Notes: generated from the sequence alone by a model not told the origin. A stretch of DNA of 57,521 bases from Streptacidiphilus sp. ASG 303 (GCF_020991365.1 NZ_JAJLRA010000033.1:1-57521); one strand, 5' to 3'. Positions 41,970 through 52,076 are shown, counted from the stretch's first letter. Translations and numbers: made by a program.

Positions 41970-42606
41970 CCGGAGGCCCTGGGGAGTGGAAGCCCCACGC
42001 GTGCATCCGATCGCCGCGGTGCTCGGGGCGGTGCGGACGGTGACGACGGACACGGTCCGGGGCGCCGAGCCGGGCCAGGGTGTCCTGCGGAGCGTTCCGC
42101 ACCCGCTGTCCGACCGCCGAGAAGGACCGGGCCCCGCACATTCGCCAGTCCCGATGGCTGGTCGCCGACCGCGCGATGCCGACGCGAGGCCGACTTCACC
42201 AGACACACCGCGGACTGACGACACGTAGCAATGCCCGGGACGGCCGGGCGGCCTGGGTCTCGGTGCGAGGCCCAGGCCGCACGACCGTCTCTCTTGGTCA
42301 GCACGCGGTGAGGATCGTGCGGCCGTTCGGCGAGCGTCCGCGGCCTGGCCGCTCGAGGGCGGGAACGGCCTCGGCGGCCGACGTGCCGCGGCCGGGTCGT
42401 ACCTGCCGGGCAGCGTCCGGGAGGTCCCCGCTCCCCGGCCATCGAGCAGGGATGTCAGGCACCTCGCTCAACAGCCCAGAAGCCTCGTCCGTTCTGCCCA
42501 CTCTCCAGCGCCCCCCTGCCTCACCCGTCTGGGATCCGCCCTGAAAGGCCCGCTGACGGACAACACCCATCATGCGACCGTCGTCGCCGTGGCGGGCTCG
42601 TCCACG
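41970..42606. other. Intergenic region with an ISAs1 remnant
   Basis: A 640-bp gap between convergent genes. Apart from the ISAs1 fragment on the minus strand (separate entry) I recognise nothing. Confidence 0.4.
41995..42140 (-). pseudogene. Degenerate ISAs1 transposase fragment
   Basis: The minus strand reads ARSFSAVGQRVRNAPQDTLARLGA, matching the ISAs1 segment ARSYAAIGQWSANAPQHALARLGA of the copy at 40.3 kb. The reading frame decays on both sides. It is an old second copy in opposite orientation. Confidence 0.65.
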
Positions 42607-43434
42607 TCAGCTGCGCACGAAGTCCAGCAGATCCTTGTTGAAGATCTCGGCGTACTTCGGCACCATCGCAAGACCGTGCGGTGCGCCCGGGTACACCTTG
42701 TACTCGACATTCCTGACGATCTTCGACGACTTCTCCCCCGCAGCCACGATGGGGACGATCTGGTCGTCGTCCCCATGGACGATCAGTGTGGGAACGTCGA
42801 CCTTCTTCAGATCCTCGGTGGTGTCGGTCTCGGAGAACGCCTTGATGCAGTCGTACGCACCCTTGATGCCGACCGTCATGCTCCAGAGCCAGAACTCGTC
42901 GCGGGTTCCCTGCGTGACGGTGGAGCCCTCACGGTTCGCCCCGTAGAACGGCGCGCTCAGATCCCGGTAGTACTGAGAGCGGTCGGTCTCCACACCCCGG
43001 CGGATCTCGTCGAAGACCTCGAGCGGCAGTCCTTCGGGGTTCGCGTCCGTCTTGAGCATCAGCGGGGGGATCGCAGCGAGGAGGACGAGCTTGGCGACCC
43101 GTCCCGTCCCGTGCCGGCCGATGTAGCGGGTGACCTCGCCGCCGCCGGTGGAGTGACCCACCAGAACGACGTCGTGGAGATCCTCCGCCTCGATGACCGC
43201 AGCCAGGTCGTCGGCGTAGGTGTCGAGATTGTTGCCGTCCCAGGGCTGCCCGGAACGCCCGCCCCCGCGCCGGTCGTGCGCGATGGCGCGAAAACCGTTG
43301 TCCGCCATGAGTTTCATCTGCGGATCCCAGGCGTCCGCCGTGAGCGGCCAACCGTGGGAGAAGACGACAGGCTGACCGGAGCCCCAGTCCTTGTAGTAGA
43401 TCTGCGTACCGTCGTCGGCGGTGGCGAAGGGCAT
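42607..43434 (-). CDS. Alpha/beta hydrolase, non-heme chloroperoxidase/esterase type
   Basis: A 275-aa alpha/beta hydrolase of usual length: oxyanion [12 protein letters not shown], nucleophile Ser in VGHSTGGGE, catalytic Asp in [10 protein letters not shown] and His in GAPHGLA. Relatives act as esterases and, in the presence of peracid, as cofactor-free haloperoxidases. ATG 43434 is preceded by AAAGGA. It stands alone, with no neighbours that suggest a pathway. Confidence 0.9.
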   Translation of the reverse strand: MPFATADDGTQIYYKDWGSGQPVVFSHGWPLTADAWDPQMKLMADNGFRAIAHDRRGGGRSGQPWDGNNLDTYADDLAAVIEAEDLHDVVLVGHSTGGGEVTRYIGRHGTGRVAKLVLLAAIPPLMLKTDANPEGLPLEVFDEIRRGVETDRSQYYRDLSAPFYGANREGSTVTQGTRDEFWLWSMTVGIKGAYDCIKAFSETDTTEDLKKVDVPTLIVHGDDDQIVPIVAAGEKSSKIVRNVEYKVYPGAPHGLAMVPKYAEIFNKDLLDFVRS

Positions 43435-44049
43435 GACTGATTTCCTTTCGCACTGCTGCTGCGCGAGCCACATGATGAGGAGCCGCGAAGGGGAAAACCC
43501 GTCCTTCGGGCAACCCTAGCCGCCGGTCCCCGTTTCAGCGCGCCGGAGCCGCATCCACCGCCCGATGACCGCGGCGCCGATGGTGTGACGCAAAAAGGTG
43601 ACCGCTGAGCTGGAAGGATGGGAGTTCTCCACGTTTCCGTCTGTCCAGCGTCAAGCAGCTGACAGGGCTCGGGAGAGCTGAGGAAGAGCGGGGGTTCGCG
43701 AGGCCGCTAAGGACGTCGTGGGGCCGGTTCCGGGCCGGCGCCTCGTGCGACCGGACCGTGCTGCACTCGATCCGGTGGTGCTCGGCATCGCGGACCAGGT
43801 CGAGGGCGCCGGGGATCCGCTCGAGGAGGAGCTTCTCGTACGTCGGGGAGCCGAAGCCGCGTTCGCGTGAACCGTTCCGGCCCGGGGTGCGGACCCGGGT
43901 GCCCATGTGCCGCCGTTCAAGGCGGGGGGTGACAGGCGGCTCGAAGCGGAGGAGGCGGAACGGGTTGCCGCTGCCGGTAACGATCGTGATCAGCGGCTGG
44001 ATCGCACCGTAGGCGTCGCATGGGGCGCGGTCGGCGGGTGCGACTCCGT
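43435..44049. other. Intergenic region with no recognised gene
   Basis: About 600 bp upstream of the alpha/beta hydrolase. A minus-strand frame at about 43535-43906 (FGSPTYEKLLLERIPGALDLV) looks protein-like in part, but I cannot place it. The right side runs into decayed transposase sequence. Confidence 0.35.
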
Positions 44050-44560
44050 CCGGGGCTCGGCCTCGGTGAGGGCGGGTTCGGTCGCACTGACCGGGTCGTG
44101 CTGGTCGGCAGTGGGCGAGATGCGCGGGCTGAGCTCGTCCCGTGGACGAGCAGTCCCCACAGCCGGCGGCCGACAGGTGCCGCCGCCGGTATGGGGATGA
44201 CGAACGCCTTGCGTCCGGCGCGGGTGGCCGGGGTCAGGTCCGGGGCGACGGCGGTCAGAACCCCGACCGCCTCCGCGATGGAGCGGTGGACGGTGGCGAT
44301 CCCGAGGCCGAACCCGACTGCGAGCCGGGCGTTGGGAGTCCCTCCCGGCCGAAGGCTGGGGGCGTGTGTCCGCACCGCAGGTGGGCCAGGACCAGCAGGG
44401 CCTGCCGGTCGGCGCTCGGCCGGCGCCACCGCGTGCCGAGCTCCAGGCGCCGGGCGGACAGCAGGCGGGAGAGGTGGCGCAGGGTCGAGCTGGACAGGTC
44501 GATCCCCCAATGGGTGGACAAGCACGTGACGGTCCGGGCGGACAGGTTGCTCTTGGTCGA
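44050..44560 (-). pseudogene. Decayed IS5-type (DDE_Tnp_4) transposase
   Basis: The minus strand reads, in two frames, SSTLRHLSRLLSARRLELG...SADRQALLVLAHLRCGHT and then LAVGFGLGIATVHRSIAEAVGVLTAVAPDL, the N-terminal helix-turn-helix part of streptomycete IS5-type transposases. After RAGRKAFVI the catalytic part is unrecognisable. Frameshifts and lost sequence mark it as an old remnant. Confidence 0.65.
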
Positions 44561-44699
44561 CAACCCGTCCACCAGGAGCTTCACCCCTTCCCGGACCCCA
44601 CCCGCGCACCAACTGGCCGCTTGTCCAGGCAAGTTGGAAACGGTCCCATGTCCACCGTTTCGGAGCGGATGCGCCGGCCGCACCGAGCACCTCCTGCGC

Positions 44700-45240
44700 C
44701 TCCGCAACCGACAGCCCTCGACCGGAGACCGCGGGACGAAGGGGCCATGAAGGAGTTCCACCGAACCCACCGGGCCGACCACGGGGTCCGCAGGGTCCAC
44801 GCCGCCCTCCTGCGCGCAGGTCACACGAGGCGACCTGCTGCACGGTCGAGCGCCTCATGGGCGCGACCGGTCCGCGCAGGGTGGTCCGGGCCAGAGCCCA
44901 GGCGCCACCGGCCCCGTCCTCGGGGCCGACCGGTCTGCCGGCCTGGTCGAGCGACTGTTCACCGCGGGCTCCCCCAACCGGTTGCTGCCGCCGACATCAC
45001 CTCCTTCGGAACCTTCTCCGGCCGGGTCTGCGCGGCCTTCGTCCTTGACGTCCTCTCCCGCACGGGCACCGGTTGACAGGTCGTCACCTTGCCCTCTGCG
45101 CCGACCTCGTCATCGACGCGCTGGAGGAGACGTCCTGGTGCCGCCGGCACAACGGCGCCGGCCTCGCCGGCTCCGACCACCACGTGGACTGCGAAGTCCG
45201 GAGCGGATACAGCCGGTGGACCAGCGCCGGTGCCCGGCCT
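44700..45240 (+). pseudogene. Decayed IS3-family transposase (OrfB)
   Basis: Fragments of an IS3 OrfB integrase appear in order but in different frames: MKEFHRTHRADHGVRRVHAAL (44747 on), RCTVERLMGATGPRRVVR, ADITSFGTFSGRVCAAFVLDVLSR (catalytic Asp region), and LALCADLVIDALEETSWCRRHNGAGLAGSDHHVD (normally HHSDRG, second Asp). At least two frameshifts separate them. No OrfA is seen beside it. Confidence 0.7.
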
Positions 45241-45550
45241 CCGTGGGCGCTGCCGTCCGTCGGGAGCGTGGCGTCCGGCGCCCGCCCGGTGCGGCACCCG
45301 GGCCCTCGGACCCCCGGTGACCGGCCTGATCAGCAGAAAAGGGCCGCCGGAGAAACCGGCGGACCGGCACGAAAGACCGGGGTCGGCAAGATCGCGGAGT
45401 CCGGCTGCGGCAATAGCATGCCGCTGTTAGCGTGTCAGACAAAGGTCCGGACGCGTTTCGCGCGATTGAGCCGCAGACCGATGAGTCATGTTCGGTTTCC
45501 CGCGGAGCCGTCGAATGCCGGCACCGGAGGCAGGAAGAAGGAATTCCGTC
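45241..45550. other. Upstream region of the metallo-beta-lactamase-fold gene
   Basis: About 310 bp. It should hold the promoter of the next gene, but I see no clear -35/-10 pair or operator. Confidence 0.3.
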
Positions 45551-46582
45551 ATGAAGCGGAAAATGAAGACCCCTGGTCAGGCTGCAATCGCCGCCGTCCT
45601 GGCGGTGTGCGCACTGGGCTCGTCACCCGCCCCTGCATCGGGCGGGACACACTCCCCCGGCGCCCACGCAATCGATTCGCCGCGGGCGTTCGCGTCGGCC
45701 GGAAATCCGTCTCCGGGCGCGCCGAAGAAGCAGAAGAACCCCTACGAGGTGATCAACGCCGCTGCCGTCCGGGACCCCATCACCGTGACGCCGCTTCGGG
45801 GCGGCGTGTACATGCTTCAGGGGTCGGGCGGTAATATCGGCGTGCTGCCGGGCCGCGGCGGCGCTGTCATGGTGGACGCCGGCGTGGCCGTCTCCCGCCG
45901 GAAGATGGAGAGCGCCCTGCGGAAGCTCGGGGCCTCCCGCGTCAGGTACCTGGTGAACACCCACTGGCATTTCGACCACACCGGCGGAAACAGGTGGGTC
46001 CACGAGCACGGCGCCAGGATCATCGCCACCCCGAACACCCTGCGCGATCTGAGCCGGAGCATCCGGGTGGTGGAGTGGGCGCACACCTTCCCCCCGGTCG
46101 CCGCCGCTGCCCGCCCCACGGTGACCGTCGCCTCGCAGAGGACGTTCACCGTCGACGGCCGGTCGGTGCGACTGCGCCCGTACGGCCCCGGCCACACCAA
46201 CGGCGACCTCTCCGCCTATGTCACCAGGGCGAACGTGCTGTTCACCGGTGACACCTTCTGGAACAACCTCTATCCGTTCATCGACTGGGAGACCGGCGGC
46301 AGCATCAACGGGATGATCCGGAGCGCAAACCAGAACATCGCGATGGCGGGCACCGACACGATCGTCGTCCCCGGGCACGGGCCGGTCGGAAGGCGCGCCG
46401 ATCTGGTGAGGTTCCGCGACATGCTCGTCGCCATCCGTGACCGCGTCGCCGGTCTCAAGCGCAGGGGCCTCACGATGGAACAGGCCGTCGCGGCCCGGCC
46501 CACCCGGCCCTTCGACGCAACGTGGGGGCAGGGGCTGATCGGCCCGGACCTCTTCACCCGGCTCGTCTACCGCGGCGTATGA
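45551..46582 (+). CDS. Secreted metallo-beta-lactamase-fold hydrolase
   Basis: A 343-aa protein with an N-terminal signal peptide (MKRKMKTPGQ, then AAIAAVLAVCALGSS, cleavage near APASG) and a low-complexity linker to about residue 70. The MBL core has the zinc motif NTHWHFDHTGG, then YGPGHTNGDLS, FTGDTFWN and VVPGHGP. This is the SoxH/quinoprotein-relay/lactonase-like branch; true beta-lactamase activity is not implied. ATG 45551 has GAAGAAGGA upstream. It stands alone among IS remnants. Confidence 0.88.
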   Translation: MKRKMKTPGQAAIAAVLAVCALGSSPAPASGGTHSPGAHAIDSPRAFASAGNPSPGAPKKQKNPYEVINAAAVRDPITVTPLRGGVYMLQGSGGNIGVLPGRGGAVMVDAGVAVSRRKMESALRKLGASRVRYLVNTHWHFDHTGGNRWVHEHGARIIATPNTLRDLSRSIRVVEWAHTFPPVAAAARPTVTVASQRTFTVDGRSVRLRPYGPGHTNGDLSAYVTRANVLFTGDTFWNNLYPFIDWETGGSINGMIRSANQNIAMAGTDTIVVPGHGPVGRRADLVRFRDMLVAIRDRVAGLKRRGLTMEQAVAARPTRPFDATWGQGLIGPDLFTRLVYRGV

Positions 46583-47541
46583 GGTACGCCGGTGGGATTT
46601 CTCCCGGGCAGGGGCTTTTCAAGGTCCCGGCAATCGGGTGAGCCCGCAGGCCGCAGTGGTGCGAGAAGTCCGGGCCGGCCCGTCACCGGTGCGACGACAT
46701 TCCAGTCGGCCGGGATGGCCGGTCGCGCGTCGGACTTCATGGCCGGACTCGTTTCCTGCGGGTCCGGCCAGCCGCTTCCGACTGCCCCGGAACTCCTCAG
46801 CCCGCGGCCACGACGTTCCTGCGCCGCCGGCTGTGAGGCCTGGTCCCGATCCGTTGCTCGCGAAGACGAGGGCCACGCGCGATGCCACCGGCCCGGCCAG
46901 GACTGAGCCCGATCCGCGTGAACGTGCGCAGGTGCTCCTTGAACCCAGATGAGGCGTGCGCCCAAGGCGCGCATCCCGCGCGACAGGGTGCCGCAGGTCT
47001 GCGTGCCGGGGTGAAGGTGAGGGCGGGAGCCGCCGGGCGACGTCCTGAACAGGGGGTGGACGCCGATCCCGGCGCCGGCGGCACCGTCCGCGTCCCCTGT
47101 CGCGGCCGGCTGGGAGAAGTCCTTCGCAGGCCAGAAGGCCGATGGGGGCATCCCCGTCAGAAGGCTGAGGGAGTCTCCCCCGCCGGGATCACCGCGGTCG
47201 GCGAGCCAGCGAGGGACAGGGCAGCACATGGGGACGAGCCGGGCGGGCCGGCGGGCACCCCACGCCCACCGGCGCGCGCCCCGAAGCCCCTGAAGCCCTC
47301 GAAGCCCTCGAAGCGATCACTTCGGAATCACGCCGATGGATTCGGACTGAAGAAAGGTCCGTCAGGACAGGAGCCGCCGTCCGGTTCTTCCCGACCCGGG
47401 GGGTTATCCTCGTCCTGCGAACCCGGTGCGGCCGAACAGCACCGGTCACACGGGCCCGCGAACCTCCGATCCGTCCTGCAACGCCGCACCGCACCGCAGT
47501 CCGGACACCACGGCTCCGCACTTTGAATTCAGGATGACGTC
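46583..47541. other. 960-bp gap with no recognised gene
   Basis: No frame gives a family match. A minus-strand stretch (about 46870-47010, RALGARLIWVQGAPAHVHADRA) looks coding-like and could be a relic. A 9-bp tandem repeat sits at 47283-47318 (separate entry). The right end carries the start region of the TrmO-like gene. Confidence 0.35.
47283..47318 (+). repeat. Imperfect 9-bp tandem repeat, four units
   Basis: GAAGCCCCT, GAAGCCCTC, GAAGCCCTC, GAAGCGATC follow each other without a gap about 220 bp upstream of the TrmO-like gene. Units two and three are identical. Function unknown. Confidence 0.6.
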
Positions 47542-48030
47542 ATGGCCCAGAACGAATCCTTCGAGGTCACCCCTGTCGGCTTTGTCGAAGGGAGGACCGG
47601 ATCAACGAATGGAGAATGGGGAAGGACCAGATCGGTCATCCGAATCGACGGGGACAGGTTCACGACCGACTCCGTGGCCGGACTGGAGGAATTCTCCCAT
47701 CTGGAGATTGTTTTCCGTTTCCACCTGGCGGACCCGGCCGACCTGAATCCAGGGGTGCAACACCCCAGGGGGAACCCGGACTGGCCCGAGGTCGGCGTGT
47801 TCAGCCACCGCAACTGGAACCGTCCGAACTGGCTCGGCGTCTCACGCTGCCGCCTGATCGACGTCGACGGACTCGACCTTCACGTCGAGGAACTCGATGC
47901 GGTGGACGGCACACCCGTTCTCGACATCAAGCCCTGGTTCACCGACTTCGGCCCGCGGGGCGAGGTGCGGCAGGCCGCGTGGACCACCGAGATGCTCGGC
48001 GACTACTTCGCCTCCCCGCCGGGGGCGTGA
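47542..48030 (+). CDS. TrmO/TsaA-family SAM-dependent methyltransferase-like protein
   Basis: A 162-aa protein of the TsaA/TrmO beta-barrel family: VTPVGFVEGR at the start, GLEEFSHLEIVFRFH (the conserved LxxFSHxWVxF element), RPNWLGVSRCRLIDVDG (RPNPIGLS counterpart), and DGTPVLDIKPWF (conserved). TrmO methylates the N6 of t6A37 in certain tRNAs. Streptomycete stand-alone copies may have other targets. ATG 47542 follows AGGATGACGTC. Isolated gene. Confidence 0.85.
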   Translation: MAQNESFEVTPVGFVEGRTGSTNGEWGRTRSVIRIDGDRFTTDSVAGLEEFSHLEIVFRFHLADPADLNPGVQHPRGNPDWPEVGVFSHRNWNRPNWLGVSRCRLIDVDGLDLHVEELDAVDGTPVLDIKPWFTDFGPRGEVRQAAWTTEMLGDYFASPPGA

Positions 48031-48689
48031 CCGCCGGGGACGGAGCACAGCGTGCGGCACGGAAGGGCATCCAGCGACGGGAAATCGGTTTCCCGCAGGC
48101 TGCGGCAGCGGGTACAGGCAGCCCTGGCGCCAGGCCGCACCCCGGGCGGCGTCGAACGTCCCGGGTCGACGCCCAGCCTCGGTCCAGGACACGGAGGCGG
48201 TGGGACGGGAACGTCCGGGCGCACCGCCCACCGCCCACCCGTGGTCGGCCTGACGCCGGCCGCGTGGACGACGGCCGCGCGCATGCACCGCTCGGGCAGG
48301 CGAGCGAAGGCCTCCTCCCGCCGCCCCCGCGCCTCCTCCCGCGCGCGGACGCCGACGGCGGCGTGTTGGGCGGCCGGCCCGCGCCGGGGCGATGTGCGAC
48401 GGTCGAACCGGGCCGCGACCTCCGTGGCCGAGCGGTGCACCTCGTCGCGAGGCGGGAAGGGGTCGATGGGGTCGCCGCCGCAGCGGCGCCCCTTCCAGGC
48501 GATCCCCTCGGTGGTAGCCCAGCGCGGCTGGGCCATCTCCCGGTCGGACGCAGGTGGTCGGCGGACGAGAGGGTGGGCAGGCCCTGACGGCGCTCGGGCC
48601 GCCGCGGCTGCCCTCCCGCCGGATGGCCGTTCGCCGCACGGTCCGGGATCAGGCAGACCGCGGTCAGGCACACCGCGGCGGTGCCCGCC

Positions 48690-48850
48690 CCGCGGCCGAT
48701 CGTGCGGAAGCAGCCCGCAGGCACCCGCGGCGGCACGGGCGTCGGCCATGCCTCCTGCACGCCCTTCACCCGTCCGCTCGACCTCCTGGGCACCGCCCGG
48801 CCGGCGCACGCACGAGGTCCGCCCGACTGTGCGGCACCCCTGGGTCAGGG
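48690..48850 (+). pseudogene. ISAs1 3'-end remnant
   Basis: CTPFTRPLDLLGTA followed by ARGPPDCAAPLG corresponds, in protein and DNA, to the end of the ISAs1 copy at 41.3 kb (EPFTRPLEFLGIA, then the terminus with CACCCCTGG). The stop codon and several positions have changed. It is an old third copy. Confidence 0.6.
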
Positions 48851-49165
48851 CTGCCGTCCTGCGCCCGGGCGGCGTCCGGGACGGTCCCCCAGCACCCGGT
48901 TCCGCAAGGTGTTCCTGTTGCTCCCCGGGCCGGCGGCGATGCCACTGCAGGTCGCCCCGGCCAGGGACGCCACCAAGGCCACGGCTCCGCCCTGAACTCC
49001 TCCGAGCAGTCCTTCGTCGCCCTCGGCGGTGTTCCCGCTTCCTCCGGATCGGGCAGCTCCGGTACCAGCGCGTCCACCGCTCAGGGGAAGGCCCCAGCCC
49101 CATCGGCCGAACGTGCCGCCGCGCGTCGAGCGCCTGACCGAGGTACGTTCGAGAGATCAGGAGAA

Positions 49166-49184
49166 GGACGTTCAAGGAACGTCC
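49166..49184. promoter_or_regulatory. Perfect palindromic operator candidate
   Basis: GGACGTTC AAG GAACGTCC is an exact 8-bp inverted repeat with a 3-nt spacer, about 145 bp upstream of the FAD monooxygenase gene. The shape suits a TetR- or MarR-type dimer. No such regulator gene is adjacent, so the binder would be encoded elsewhere. Confidence 0.5.
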
Positions 49185-49329
49185 GAACCGGCTGCCGGGA
49201 GGTACGCGGACGACCCTCACGGCGTCGTGAAAAGACACCGGCGGTCGCGAAGAAGAAACCGCACCGTGGCGACGCTGCTCAAAAGGAACGGCGCCGTCGC
49301 TGAAATCCACCGGCACGCAGGAGAACACA

Positions 49330-50802
49330 TTGGGGTCGGACAACAACGTGCTGATCGTGGGTGCGGGTCCGGCAGGGCTGCTCCTCGCGGGTGACCTGGC
49401 CGAGGCCGGCATCGACTGCACCGTTGTCGAACGGCGCAGGCAGGATTCCGCGCTCACCAGAGCCTTCGCCGTGCATGCGCGGACCATGGAGCAGCTGGAC
49501 GCCCGCGCGATTGCCGACGAACTGCTCCCGACCGGTATCCGCAATCCGGTCCTGCAGTTCCTGGGAATCGACTTGTCGCGGCTGCCGAGCCGCTACCCCC
49601 ACGTGCTGGTGACGCCGCAGTACAACACCGAGCGGGTGCTGCGCGAACGCGCACGCGCCCACGGCGCGAAGATCAGCGAGGGCTGCGAGGCGCTCGGGCT
49701 CCGGCAGGACGGGACCGGCGTCGACGTGGAGGTGCTGGCCACGGACGGCACCGCACAGACCCTGCGGGCGGCCTACGTGGTCGGCGCCGATGGCAGGAAC
49801 AGCATGGTGCGCCGGTCGCTCGGCCTGCCGTTCCCCGGCCGCTCTGCGGTGCGATCGATGATGCTTGCGGACGTCCGGCTGGCAGATCCGCCGCGGACCC
49901 CTCCGACCGTGGGAGCGGTGGGCGACGCCTTCGCCATCGTTGTCCCCTTCGGGGACGGCTGGTTCCGTGTCATGGCATGGAACCGCCGCAACCAGGCGCC
50001 CGACGGCGCACCGGTCGGTCTGGACGAGATCCGTCGGACCGCACGGCATGCGCTCGGCAGCGACTTCGGCATGCACGATCCGCGTTGGCTCTCCCGGTTC
50101 CACAGCGACGAACGTCAGTCGCCGTGCTACCGCCTCGGCCGGGTCTTCCTTGTCGGGGACGCAGCCCATGTTCATTCACCCGCCGGCGGCATGGGTCTGA
50201 ACACCAGCCTTCAGGACGCGGCCAACCTTGGCTGGAAACTCGCGGCCGTCCTGCGCGGGCGGGCGGCGGACGCCCTCCTCGACACCTACCAGACCGAGCG
50301 CCACCCGGTGGGGCACAGGGTGCTGCGGATGAGCGGTGCCCTGCTGCGCGGGGTGCTGACCACGCCGCGGGCACTGTGCGGTCTTCGGGACCTGTCCGCG
50401 CGCACAGTGCTGCGCCTGCCTCCGCTGGCCTCGCGGCTGGCCGGAGCGATCTCCGGAATCGACATCTCCTACCCCGCCCCGCCCGGCGCACATCCGCTCA
50501 CGGGTCGACGCGCCCCCGACGTTCCGCTGGCTGACGGGCGGCGGCTGTACGAAGCGCTGCGTACTCGGCGGTTCGTGCTCGCCGCACCCGCGGACGCATC
50601 ACCGCCTGCTGCGATCACCGAGGAGTGGGCTGCGGAAGTGGAGTTCGCAACCGTGGCCGGCCCGAGCAGGCGGACCGTCCTGGTCAGACCGGACGCCTAC
50701 ATCGCATGGGCCACATCTGAGCAGCGGCCGAAGGACAGGGACGAGGAGGTCCGGCGGGCACTCACCGAGTGGTGCGGCGCGGCACCGGCACGGCAGCTGT
50801 AG
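49330..50802 (+). CDS. FAD-dependent aromatic monooxygenase (PHBH class A)
   Basis: A 490-aa class A flavin hydroxylase: VLIVGAGPAGLLLAGDLAEAG at the N-terminus, DG motif YVVGADGRNSMVRR near residue 155, and GD motif RVFLVGDAAHVHSPAGGMGLN near residue 275, with a thioredoxin-like C-terminal part. This group hydroxylates polyketide aromatics, phenols or rifampicin. Start TTG 49330 is chosen because AGGAG lies six bases upstream and it fits the family N-terminus. It stands alone; an antibiotic-inactivating or catabolic role is possible. Confidence 0.88.
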   Translation: MGSDNNVLIVGAGPAGLLLAGDLAEAGIDCTVVERRRQDSALTRAFAVHARTMEQLDARAIADELLPTGIRNPVLQFLGIDLSRLPSRYPHVLVTPQYNTERVLRERARAHGAKISEGCEALGLRQDGTGVDVEVLATDGTAQTLRAAYVVGADGRNSMVRRSLGLPFPGRSAVRSMMLADVRLADPPRTPPTVGAVGDAFAIVVPFGDGWFRVMAWNRRNQAPDGAPVGLDEIRRTARHALGSDFGMHDPRWLSRFHSDERQSPCYRLGRVFLVGDAAHVHSPAGGMGLNTSLQDAANLGWKLAAVLRGRAADALLDTYQTERHPVGHRVLRMSGALLRGVLTTPRALCGLRDLSARTVLRLPPLASRLAGAISGIDISYPAPPGAHPLTGRRAPDVPLADGRRLYEALRTRRFVLAAPADASPPAAITEEWAAEVEFATVAGPSRRTVLVRPDAYIAWATSEQRPKDRDEEVRRALTEWCGAAPARQL

Positions 50803-51220
50803 TTCGTGGTCTGCAGCGCGTCACCGCTGGCCGGCGGGGCGGGAGCCGGTCGCGGACGCGGATACGGCCACCGGCGTCATGATCGCGTGTGACGACGTGT
50901 CACACGACGCGGTGGCCGCAGACGCCACCGTAGCGCAACAGGCATGGCACGACGCTCTCCGGGAGGTCATGGACCTGGTCGCCGACTGCTTCCCCCGCCG
51001 GCGAGACCCGGCAGGCCTTCCGCCGGACGGCCCAGGCCCTGCTCATGGAGGTCGAACGGGCTGACTGCCGGACCCCGGCCCAGGCGACCGGCCGCCGCGG
51101 CCCGCACCGCCTGCAGCGCTTCCTCGCACGCGCGGCGGGGGGCCACGAAAGGACCCCCGGCTGGAAGCCGCCGTACGGCATGGTGGTGGACCACTGCGGC
51201 TCCGGGTCGAGCGGGCGGAC
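50803..51220 (+). pseudogene. Decayed IS701-type transposase N-terminal fragment
   Basis: Within this gap the plus strand reads QQAWHDALREVMDLVADCFPR (from about 50938) and, after a frameshift, RQAFRRTAQALLMEVERADCRTPAQA and GPHRLQRFLARA, matching the start of IS701/IS4-like transposases of streptomycetes. The catalytic part is absent. Outside this remnant I see nothing in the gap. Confidence 0.5.
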
Positions 51221-51964
51221 TCAGAGCACGACGCGGTAGTGGGTGGTCAGGCGCCGGTCGTCGTCCAGGACGTGGAAGGCGATGCCGGGTGGCTGGTCCC
51301 GGTCTGCGGGGTGGTCGCCTTCCCAGGGCATCCTCAGGGTCCAGGTGACGGCTGGGCCGACGATCAGGGGACGGGCTGCGAAGGTCGAGGCGGCTGCCGT
51401 GTGGGCGTGTCCGGTCAGGACGGCGACCACCTGTGGGTGCGCCTCCAGCAGGGCGGCCAGTTGTCCGGGCTGTTCCAGCATCATAGAGTCGAGCAGCGGG
51501 TGGTGGAGTTCGACCGGCGGCTGATGGAAGGCGATCAGTGCCGGGGTGTCCCGTGGCAGGCCGGCGAGAGTGGTGTCCAGCCAGTCGAGCGTCCGGGCGT
51601 CGAGACGTCCCTCGTCGCGACCGGGGATGGTGGAGTCGCACATCAGCACGGCGGTCCCGGAGATGTCGTGGAGCCGGTTGACGGGCGCGTGGTCGGGCGC
51701 CTCTCCGAGGAGGGCCTTGCGGTAGGCCGGGCGCACATCATGGTTTCCGGGGCAGGTGAGCACCGGGAAGGGGGCCGCCAGGATGCGGGCTGCCTGCTCG
51801 TACTCGGCCTCCTCGCCGTGATCGGCTATGTCCCCGGTGACCAGGACCGCATCGACCGGCCGGGGCAGGGCCCGCAGGTGGTCCATGACGCGCTCGGCGC
51901 GCCGGGTGGCCCTCTCACTGCCGTCCAGGTGCAGGTCACTGATCTGGGCAAGGAGCAGCGTCAT
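51221..51964 (-). CDS. Calcineurin-like metallophosphoesterase (CpdA-like)
   Basis: A 247-aa phosphoesterase: AQISDLHLDG (D10, H12), VLVTGDIADHG, TCPGNHDVRP, IAFHQPP and LTGHAHTAA, the full dimetal-site motif series of class III cAMP phosphodiesterase-like enzymes. The substrate may be a cyclic nucleotide or another phosphodiester. ATG 51964 is preceded by GAGAGGACGG. It follows the YczE gene by 112 bp on the same strand. Confidence 0.9.
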   Translation of the reverse strand: MTLLLAQISDLHLDGSERATRRAERVMDHLRALPRPVDAVLVTGDIADHGEEAEYEQAARILAAPFPVLTCPGNHDVRPAYRKALLGEAPDHAPVNRLHDISGTAVLMCDSTIPGRDEGRLDARTLDWLDTTLAGLPRDTPALIAFHQPPVELHHPLLDSMMLEQPGQLAALLEAHPQVVAVLTGHAHTAAASTFAARPLIVGPAVTWTLRMPWEGDHPADRDQPPGIAFHVLDDDRRLTTHYRVVL

Positions 51965-52076
51965 GTCCGTCCTCTCATGATGGGGATGGTCGGATGCGCC
52001 GAGGGGTACTGAGCCGGTCGCTGTCCGCCTTCAAGGGAAAGCGGCGCGTTCCGGTGCAGCGATGGTGGACTCGCGT

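Larger units (their letters stand above)
48031..49329. other. 1.3-kb gap with an ISAs1 remnant and an operator-like palindrome
   Basis: No intact gene is recognised. It contains the third ISAs1 relic (48690-48850) and the perfect palindrome at 49166-49184 upstream of the FAD monooxygenase gene (both listed separately). Long antisense frames here are low-complexity translations. Confidence 0.4.

Noticed and set aside
45551-46582. Beta-lactam resistance gene
   Set aside because: The MBL motifs are of the general hydrolase branch; nothing in the sequence supports beta-lactam specificity.
47283-47318. CRISPR array
   Set aside because: Units are only 9 bp, contiguous, without spacers, and no cas genes are present.
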